NCBI GenBank assembly: GCA_036873135.1
Contig: JAPTYO010000023.1
Location: forward strand, 4,475,834 to 4,539,833
Reading direction: 5' to 3'
Source: Clarkia xantiana subsp. parviflora
Lineage: Eukaryota; Streptophyta; Magnoliopsida; Myrtales; Onagraceae
DNA: 64,000 nt
Both the position numbers and the translations under genes were made by a program. The notes beneath the pieces are model-generated. The model was given only the letters and a program-made list of their open reading frames with translations. It did no database searches and was not told the origin of the DNA. Positions within the stretch are counted from its first letter, which is position 1, and every line of letters begins with the position of its first letter. This document shows, piece by piece, positions 55,571 through 64,000 of the stretch.

Positions 55571-57580
55571 TGTGTTAGGAGTTCTTAAAATTTTGATAAA
55601 TTGATGTTCATAAAAATAGAATTTTTGATGTTCATGAACACCATGAAGAATTCGAAATTTTTAAGTAGATTTCATGTGTTTGATCTTTAAAAACTTAAAA
55701 TTTTCAAATTTACATGTTTTTCTAGATCAAAACCGAATTTTTTCATGATCAATTTAGGTTGATGTTCATGATCTTCAAGAACACCATGAGTTTTATCAAG
55801 AACATGTTTTGGATTCATGATCAAGCTAGAGTTTGATCTTAAAATTTGACAACTTTTCCAATTTTCTTGTTAGTGCCGAAAATTCCTAGGGGTGTTTTAG
55901 GTAAACATTTTAATTTTCTTGGCCACCAAGAATTTTATATCTAGGTTGCCATTTTTAAATTTTATTAATAGGTAACTATATCTAGAAGTTGGAAATAAGG
56001 ATATGTTCTAATATAATATTGTAAAAGATATTAACTATCAATATATATGGATTAATATAGGGTTAATATATATATTGATAGATTTAGTTACTATTAAACA
56101 ATTAAGAAGATATGTTGTCTACATATTTTAATCCCTAAAAGATATATTCGACAATATTATATATATATAATTCGGCTGAAAATATTATATATTTATATTG
56201 TTGATTGATTTATATCTTAAATATAGAATCTTGACAATATATATAAGCATTATTGGAAATTATTTTATATAATTAATAATTCTTGATGGCTAAGTTAAGT
56301 TTTATGGTGGATTTTAAAACCCTACTTAGCCTATATAATTATTTCGGCCGAAACCTAGGGTTCATGGGCCGGTCCAATTGCTAAACCGGATCGGGATAAC
56401 CTATCCGGGTTTTCTTAATCGGGTCGGGTCGGACCATAGTAACTAAATGAAACCTAACCTAACCGGTTTTGAGTGATAAACCGAACCACTATCTTATTTT
56501 ATTGAACCGTTTCAGACCAAACCAGAATTTTAAAAATCAGAACGAGTTGAACCGGATTTTAAAATTTGGACCGAACCTCTTTAAAATTTTCGGAAATTTA
56601 AATTGTTCAATAAAATAGGATGTCAAATTTTAAATCCAAAATGTTTTCGAAGTTTAAAATTAGCCTAAACAGTGCTCTTAGGGTTTGTGTTTTAATACAT
56701 GGTTTCAATCAAAACCCTAATGCCTCGTTTAGATTATGGGGATGGATCTCGGACTTGCAGGTTTTTGGGACTGGATTAAATTAGTGGGCTGATTTGCAAT
56801 TGTTTACTTTCTGCATCATATATTTTGATATAATTAGAACTGTCGTCTTGACTTAGTCAAGCTAGCTGGATATTATATTGCGAGCATTGAGCTCTGGGAT
56901 TTAAATATATGGTTTGCGAAATCGGATAGACATGTTATGCTGATTGAAAGTGCTTAGAATCCATGTCTAGAAATTCGCATGATTGATTGTAAGCATGAAT
57001 TGCAAAACAGCCCCTAATATTTTCAAAGTGTTTTATAAAACCGAAAATTCCAGTCGTCAATTATGCATGATGTGTGCGGATGTTGGATGTTTTGACGTGT
57101 ATGCTAGGATGTTCATGATAGAACGCATGCGATAATTTACTTTACGTAGAATTATGTATGCTAGGAACATTAGACGCATGACGCGTAAGCATGTTGTGTT
57201 CGATATTTATGGCATGGTATGATGATTTGCTAAAAGTAGTAGAATTATAAATATGCATGCGTAAATTATCAGATAATTTTAAAAAATTATAAGGGCCTTG
57301 TGAAAGCCAAGATCGGGTATGCTTATTTAAAAATTCCCGTTCCGGTAATTTGCAATAGAATAACCGTTTTCAAAAGACTAGTCTATTAGATTGAAAACGA
57401 CAATAGTGTGAATTCTTTCACGACACCCCCTTCCTCGGTTTACTGAAGGTTGGTTTGATTTAGTGACTGAAGAATCACTATTCGTCGTATTCCATCATAA
57501 TAGATAATCCGATGTTTGCATTTCTGTCAAAATGTTGTTCTCTTCCTAAACTTTGCATGATTGTCAATGTGTTAATATAG
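55571..57580 (+). other. Long untranslated leader of the degenerate copia element
   Basis: 2 kb without substantial ORF. Contains repeated GTTCATGAT(C)-type phrases near 55600-55820, and GC-richer CCGGATCGGG / CGGGTCGGGTCGG around 56390-56430. No independent gene seen. Confidence 0.45.
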
Positions 57581-58456
57581 ATGGCTGCAACTGGCAATGT
57601 CATTTCCCAGTTGAATAAAGGAATAAGATTGAATAGCGGTAATTATAAATATGGAATAAACGAGTTAAGATGATAATCTCTGAAATAAGAGGTCTGGAGC
57701 ATTTGACCACAAAACGAACTAGCCCTGAGGGAGACCTCACAGATGAGCAAAAGACGTTCTATGATGAATGAGATGTCAAAGATCATGATGTTCGTTCCAC
57801 CTTGCTCTCTATGCTGGAAGACGAGATTCTCTATAGGTTTGACCATTTGGGGACTGCCAAGGACCTATGGGATGGTCTTAAGGCAACATTTGGTGTCTAC
57901 ACCATTGCCTAAAAGAGAGCGTTAAACATCGCTCCTGACACCTATAAGAAGAATCCCAAGCATACGATAAAAGATCATATTATGCATATGTGTAACTTGA
58001 TCGCTGAGCTCAAGGAAGCAGGTGAAAACCTGTCTGAGGAACAACAAATCAACTACATGATCTGCTCTTTACACGACTCTTGGAATATCATGAAAATGAG
58101 CCTTACCCATGCTACCCATCTCGATACTCTCGAGAAGGTACAAGTTCATCTTGAGCTGGAGGAAGATAGACTCAATGCTGAAAAGTCTAGATCTGAAATG
58201 TATATTGCATCCTCCACTCCAACCGAAAAAAAAGGGAAGCGCAAGAGAAAGGGAAAAAGCTCTCAGAACAAAACTGAGAAGTTTGTGGCGAACAAATCCC
58301 AGAAGAAGTTTAAACGCAAATAATCTGGTGGTAAGAAAAAGCAAGCAAAGCAGACACGTAAAGAGGAAACTCGAACGTGTTTCAGGTGTGGTGTGAAAGG
58401 ACACCTGGCTAATGCTTGCACTAATCCTCCTAAGGTACGTAAAGAGAAAAGATGAT
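57581..58456 (+). pseudogene. Copia gag remnant
   Basis: Starts MAATGNVISQLNKGIRLNSG, then in another frame EHLTTKRTSPEGDLTDEQK, DEILYRFDHLGTAKDLWDGL, NLIAELKEAGENLSEEQQIN and a Lys-rich tail; a CCHC knuckle CFRCGVKGHLANAC follows at about 58378. At least three in-frame stops and one frame change. This is the copia UBN2-type gag with its nucleocapsid. Confidence 0.75.
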
Positions 58457-60167
58457 GAAAATCATTCATTCTCTTTTGCTTCTAATCACTCGAGAGTAAT
58501 TCATTTTCTTTTGAATTACAGAGCCGAGAAACAGAAGCAACGACCTGATCGAGAATGCCCCAGAAGAATAAAGATGGAATGAGAGATTCTTTATCTTTAG
58601 ATTTGCTAAAACTTCTACTTTTATTTATGTTTGAAAATACTCTTAAATAAGTTTCTTGGTGGAACACATTATTTTCCGAGTATTTACTAATACTTGAATT
58701 GAGTACTGAATTTATCATCGTTCGTTTTATCCTATTCACGCCATTCAACACATTGCTCAAGCATCCTTATTTGTTAAATACTCCATTATAGTTTGTATCC
58801 CAAATAATGTGCATGTTTAAAACCGATTTTGCTTTTAAATTTGGAGACTAAAACGATTCTCAAAACCACGGTTTTTAACGGGGTATGCGCGTGGCGCATG
58901 TCACCTCGAAAGACGGGACACATCGTTTTAGAATACGAATTTAATAATCACGTATTTTTTATGAATGCGGAATTTTCGTCTGTAATCCTTCAGATATAAC
59001 TCATTGATAACTACTTAGATTTTATGTAAGCTTTCCAGCTACTACAATCTAATTAGAATATCAACCATGGCATTAAAAGCGACAACTTAAATGCATGGTC
59101 CATAAGATAGATAAATCTATGGATGAGTTAAATAAACGAAAAGAAGTAGTCGGTAAAACGACTCTCCCACCCTTAGCCTTGAACGAAGAGTTTGGCTAAA
59201 AGGCATTCATAAAAACACTTAAATAAACATAGATTAGAATTACATAATGTTAGAGTTACACATTAATTGTTCCTGCGGGATGAGATTAATTTAACTCACA
59301 TTAATGTAAAACACTATGTTCTGACAAAATCGGTTAACACGTTACCATAAAAGCTAATGAATGATTCTGGTAAAACCTTATCACAAAGACGCATTAATTT
59401 GCGCATTAAAACGAGTATTCATTAAGAGTACGCACTACTCGCGAAGAATACAAGTTTTAAAATTAGCTTGGAACAATGGTTTCGTGGATAAACATGACAC
59501 ATTATAAAGGTTTGAGGATGAATTTCCAACGCTTTGCAGAACGAAACAAGCTAGTACTGATTGAGTTAACAGATGGTTGATGGAGATTCTCAGGTTCCAC
59601 TTACTTCGAGTGGGAGAATTGATATAGCATAAGTGATTGATTTGGTAAATGATGATGGAAAAGTCTTCATAATAAATCCAGTGAGAGGGCTCACTCCCCC
59701 TCACACATAATCATCACTAAATTTCAAAATGTGAATCAAGTCGGACCTGATAATCATGATAATGAACCATTTCAACTACCCATTTTTCCTAGTGGGAGTG
59801 CAATAACCAACTTGCTTCCAGATCCTAGTGATCGAGGAATACATCTCAGAGTTAAAAACCCGAGATCGAGAGGATATTCCAAGTAAGTTCAACCACCACC
59901 ATTGTTCCCAGTGGGAGTAATGCCCCGATAAGATGCATTATTCCGAGTGGGAGTAACGGTCAGACTAAAACATGGAATTAACATGCCTAGACATAGTCAA
60001 AGGCAACGAACTTCTCTCGAGAAGTGTCCCATCAAATAAGATGTGTTACACATCTTGGTATTCGTTCTTGAACCAGTAACGGTTCATCAAGCAAAGGAAG
60101 GACCTCAAAACGAGGGAATGGAGGATGAAATTGCCTAAATAAGAACTAATTCGTTTTTAGTCTTTAG
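58457..60167 (+). other. Eroded pol region (protease/integrase not recognisable)
   Basis: Where protease and integrase should be there is only AT-rich sequence with short ORFs, several copies of AGTGGGAG (about 59609, 59791, 59910, 59945) and a stretch from about 60000 that resembles the integrase-RT linker. Probably deleted and decayed. Confidence 0.5.
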
Positions 60168-61616
60168 TTGATTTATCTGTTAACCACAGAACTAGAAAGT
60201 GAAATCTTAGAATTCACTTCTGGTGGAAATTTCGAGTGGTGCAAAACTCGAATAATTGCGAAAGGATATACCCAAATTCACGGAGTAAACTTTGATAAAG
60301 ACGGACTCACCGACTATGCGTTACACCATAGTCTGGGCCGTCCTTGCCCATGACTGCAAGTCTCGAACTCGAGCATGCATCAAATGGACATTAAGACCAA
60401 ACCTCTCCAAGTAAAACTGGAGAAAGAGATCTATATGGAGCAGCCGGAGAGTTTCATTACTCCTGGAAAAGAACGCAAAGTTTGCAAACTCCAAAGATCT
60501 ATATACGGTCTTAAACAATCGTCTCGGCAATGGTATCGCAGATTCCACGAGGCTATCGTCGGATACGGATTTGTGAATCTTCACGAGGATCCCTGCGTAT
60601 ACACCAAGACCTCCAGGTCTAAGTATATCATCATAACACTATACGTGGATGACATACTCATTGCTGCGAACGACGTGAGTTTTATGAATAAATCAAAGTC
60701 CTGGTTAGCATCAGCATTCGGGATGAAAGAAATGGGAGAGGCCACGTACATCTTAGGCATCAAAATTGCCCGAGATCGTGCCACCCGGAGATTATGTCTA
60801 TCTCAGGAATCATATATCAACAAACTGTTGAAAAGATTCAGAATGCTGGATGCTAAACCCGTGGATACGCCGGTTGTGTTCGGGTGCGCGCTATCGAAGC
60901 GTGATGGCCCGAAAAACCAGCATGAGCATGAACAGATTAAGAATGCAGAGTATCTCAGCATGGTAGGGAGTCTAATGTACGCCATGCTCTGTACTCGGCC
61001 AGACATTTGTTACGCTGTAGGCCTAGTAGCAAGATTCCAATCAGATCCTAGTTATCAACATCTATAGGCCGTAAAACGAATTATCAGATATCTGTAAGGT
61101 ACTGCCGACTACGTTTTGTGCTATGAGGGCGATCAGCTCGAATTGACCGGTTATAGTGACGCCGACCACAGTGGCGATCCGGATGATCGTAAGTCCACCA
61201 CAGGAGGAGTTTTCCTCCTTGCTAATGCTGCCATATCATGGGTAAGCAAGAAGCAATCGTGTGTCGCGCTTTCCACTATGGAATCGGAATTCGTTGCCCT
61301 CTCCAAAAACGCACAAGAAGCGGTCTGGCTGAAAAGGTTTCTTACTGCATTAATTGGCACCGACAAGAAGAGTAAACCTGTGAGGGTGTACTCCGACAGT
61401 CAGGCGGCCATTGCGGCAGTTAATAATCCAAAGTACCATAGTAGGACAAAGTTCATTGATGTGAAATACAATTATACTAAATCTGTTCTGGAAGACAACA
61501 TAATCGCTTTAGAATACTTGCCTACAGACAATATGGTCGCAGACCCTTTAACTAAGCCGTTACGTAAAGAGATTTTTGAAAAGCACGTAAAAATGCTTGG
61601 ATTACGTAGGGCTTAA
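60168..61616 (+). pseudogene. Copia reverse transcriptase and RNase H remnant
   Basis: Main frame 60375-61616 with two stops (61065-61067 and about 61095). RT motifs: KQMDIKT-like HQMDIKTK, EIYMEQPESF, CKLQRSIYGLKQSSRQWY and the catalytic LYVDDILIA. RNase H motifs: GYSDADHSGDPDDRKSTTG, STMESEFVALS, VYSDSQAAIAA, SRTKFIDVKY, and the end DNMVADPLTKPL. The preceding piece (60168-60353) has the RT start in another frame and is damaged. Catalytic residues survive but the frame is interrupted. Confidence 0.82.
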
Positions 61617-62748
61617 ACTGTGTGGCTTGTAAAAGTGATAAAAAATTTACATTTGAAATTATGTTTCAATTGAATAAAAGAATTGCAATTTGAGTTTATG
61701 ATTTATCGACATCATAATGATTAACAACATCGGATTTTACGGTCTATAAACTAAGTCGTAGGAAGAAGTAAAATTCTTCCACCAAAATTATGTCGAATGT
61801 GAACCTTGCCTCGTCACACAGGCACGTCATCTTGTAAGGAGATATGGACTTCTACCATAACAAGATTGGCTTAGAATCAGGGGGATAAACCTGATTAAAC
61901 AAAACGATAACATTGTCACGCTTAACAGCATGACTTAATCTTCGTTTTGTAAATTGCCGAGTTGGACTTTGTCCATCACTATATCATATTCAAGGCCAGA
62001 TGAGAGATTCTGCGATAGCATTATTTACATATCCCATCCCTGGCTTTACCAGGTGTGCTATCGACATGTGCTTCATACTGCGCGTGCTATATAGGACCAC
62101 GAGGTCATGCTCGGTTGTGCTAGCTAGAATCCTTGTGATTCAAAGGGCGCATACTTCTTCACCTTGAGCGTGTGATTGATCCCGAATGTCTTATGAAGAG
62201 GCATCCAAAGTATCCTCATGGACTCATAATTTATACCTAAGGTCTGGCTCAATGCTCGCTTCCCGGCGTACGATCGTAGTGCCAAAGAAAACGGCCAAGT
62301 GACCACGTCTTGGAAACCGGTTGAGTCAGACTAAGGGTATAAGCGATGGGGATGGTCAAGTTCACCTTTAATTCACCGACTCTCGTGTTCACTAGGTGGC
62401 CGCCAACCGGATATTAGTTGAAGGTTGTGAACACTTGTACGAATGCCCTGGAGAAGTATTCCTTTGTGGAAAACTGGGCAATTGGAGAATCAACAGTTGA
62501 TCAAGGATACAGTGCGGTACATAGTTTTATTTCAAACAGGTTTGGTTCATGAAAGGGAATCAACATTCTGCGGGCGCTACAATACTCCTAACAGATGAGT
62601 AGCACGATGCCCGTCGTATCCGCCGGTCGCACGGCAAGCCTCGTAAGAACTATTTGGAGACGGAGACGAAGACTAAAGACTGAGATGTTGATACTATTGC
62701 GTAACCGTATAGATTAACGAGCACCCTCCCATTCCGGCGAGTGGGAGC
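61617..62748 (+). other. 3' untranslated region of the degenerate copia element
   Basis: Non-coding, ends in the purine tract GAGTGGGAGC (about 62739-62748) that primes plus-strand synthesis before the 3' LTR. Confidence 0.55.
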
Positions 62749-63310
62749 TGTTAGCATATGGTGACGTGGCGCCGTAATAGGAGCCCGTTAATTAAGAGAA
62801 TTACCTAAGTTAATTAGGTAATTGTCAATCTGGGCTAATTGGGCCAAATCCAATTAGCAATTGACAAGGGAGGCCCAAAATTGGGCATTCCCCTTATACA
62901 TGCAATTCGGTCGGCCACCCTATACCACATTGGTTGGAGTTGCCTTTTGGCAACTCCACCAATACTATATATAGGGGTGTCTGCTAAGGGTTTATTCACT
63001 CATTCATAATAACAAGGATCTCCATTGAGAACACTTGTTTCCCTTAGTTAAATTTCGGCACCATCACATCTGGTCTGAGGTTCCATCTCCGTTGAAGAAT
63101 CGATCAGAGGTCTTGTTCTGGAGCTACATCGCGTGGGACTTCTTCTAACGAAGAACTTGCACGTGGTTCCGACTGGAGGCTCAGAACTCCCTCCACATCG
63201 TTCTTGGGCAGGAAAACTAAAAGGTATGTGTACTAATTTCGCTGCGTAGATTAGATTTCTTGCTAGTACACGTTTAGCATTCCGTAGTATTACGTCCCCG
63301 TAATCCAACA
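62749..63310 (+). repeat. 3' LTR of the degenerate copia element
   Basis: 562 bases, TGTTAGCATATGG to AATCCAACA. Contains a TATATATAGGGG core promoter-like motif at about 62966. Confidence 0.85.
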
Positions 63311-64000
63311 CTTCGGCCGCTGGTGTCCACCGCTTCTTGCCACGACCGCCGCTTTTCGCCACCACCTCGACCTCGACTGTCACTCCTCGACCCTCGACAC
63401 GACAACGACCTCTGCTCTTTGCCACGACCGCCACCGATTGCGGCTGCTTGTCACCCGCCACCGCTTGCAATCGACATCGTTGAGCCTGGTTCTTGAAATC
63501 AAAATATAGTTCTTGATTCATTCATGATGAATTTCTGTCTTCCTTCTATGTTCTCTTTGGTGACTTCACTGCTGCTGCGCCTCTGGTTTGCTCTATTACT
63601 TGTTGATGCACTACTATTGCCGGGTTCTTGAATCTAGTGGTTATTGCTGTGATTGCAATCCTGTGAATTCCGGTTTGATCCAGTAATTGTTGTAGTACTG
63701 ATTGCTATCTGATGCCATCTTGTTTGCTGGTTGGTATTGTTGCTAGTCTTCTGCTGCTACATCGAAGTTAATGCTGCCTGTTTCTTTTGCTTGTATTGCT
63801 TCGCCACTTCTTGGCCTGCTAATCTGAGGAGTATCTGCTGACAATCTCAGCTTGTTTTCAAAATTCAATATTGGAAGACCCTATGGAAGAGCTCTTGACT
63901 CATTTCAGACATGATTTTTGCAAGAGTATTGGAGAGCATTCGATGCACTCCTTAACAAGGTGACGATTTGTGAGGAGTATGCTATAAGTATCTTCCTTTG
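63311..64000. other. Unassigned segment at right edge
   Basis: 63311-63480 is GC-rich and built from GCCACGACCGCC / CCACC repeats; 63540-63830 is rich in TTGCTG / TGCTGCT. A minus-strand ORF (63048-63521) runs from here into the LTR and is not convincing. I do not recognise a gene. Confidence 0.4.

Larger units (their letters stand above)
55315..63310 (+). mobile_element. Degenerate Ty1-copia element with truncated 5' LTR
   Basis: The 3' LTR is 62749-63310 (TGTTAG...CCAACA, 562 bases). Its last 242 bases (63069-63310) are matched by 55315-55556, which is followed by PBS TGGTATCAGAGCC at 55558-55570; so the 5' LTR lacks its first 320 bases. A 2-kb leader precedes gag at 57581. Gag, RT and RNase H pieces remain; protease and integrase are not recognisable. 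The copy is old and inactive. Confidence 0.85.

Noticed and set aside
63048..63521. 157-residue minus-strand ORF
   Set aside because: It runs from an unassigned GC-rich repeat straight into a copia LTR; composition is driven by GCCACGACC repeats.
1..64000. tRNA, rRNA or microRNA genes
   Set aside because: No cloverleaf with B-box or rRNA-like sequence was noticed; MITE hairpins are too long and symmetrical to be called microRNA genes.

Overview
The window is nuclear DNA from a flowering plant, most likely a eudicot; I cannot name the species. Evidence is the set of plant-type genes with GT-AG introns (a MIZ1/DUF617 gene, a PRA1 family A gene, a mitochondrial carrier), AT-rich intergenic DNA, and dense plant transposons (Ty1-copia, Ty3-gypsy, LINE, Helitron, hAT, Mutator-like MITEs). 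Everything here was read by eye from the sequence; no database search or alignment program was run.

Only four host genes look intact: a two-exon secreted six-cysteine peptide (272-813, minus), a seven-exon mitochondrial carrier (35948-38549, plus), an intronless MIZU-KUSSEI 1-like/DUF617 gene (46878-47624, minus) and a seven-exon PRA1 family A gene (49941-51982, plus). A fifth, uracil phosphoribosyltransferase-like locus (53523-55072, minus) is a pseudogene with two nonsense codons, a frameshift and an hAT insertion.

Layout. 1-1176: peptide gene and its upstream region. 1177-1611: solo LTR. 1882-6776: young copia element with identical 170-bp LTRs and one uninterrupted polyprotein. 7361-8138: TIR element. 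8701-16896: damaged Ty3-gypsy element of Tat type with TSD GATCG, tandem repeats before its 3' LTR, and an hAT MITE inside that LTR. 17068-17734: Mutator-like MITE. 19027-20750: short non-autonomous LTR element. 21123-35408: a 14-kb stack of five Helitrons, four in the same minus orientation and joined end to end, plus a fifth (plus strand, 6.1 kb) nested in the last. Two of them carry captured gene pieces (RAD52/ODB-like, and methylenetetrahydrofolate reductase). 35948-38549: carrier gene. 38920-40693: small foldback element and a 172-bp tandem duplication whose second copy took two MITEs. 41130-42729: 5'-truncated LINE with poly(A). 43240-44613: inverted copy of the non-autonomous LTR family. 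46878-51982: two genes. 52331-53056: another Mutator-like MITE. 53523-55072: UPRT pseudogene with hAT. 55315-63310: degenerate copia element with a truncated 5' LTR. 63311-64000: GC-richer segment not recognised.

The host genes do not form a pathway. The interest lies in the transposon architecture: the Helitron stack, in which new copies entered at or a few bases inside the 5' end of the previous copy; the related long-TIR MITEs with perfect 9-bp target duplications; and the nested insertions whose empty sites can be read inside the window.
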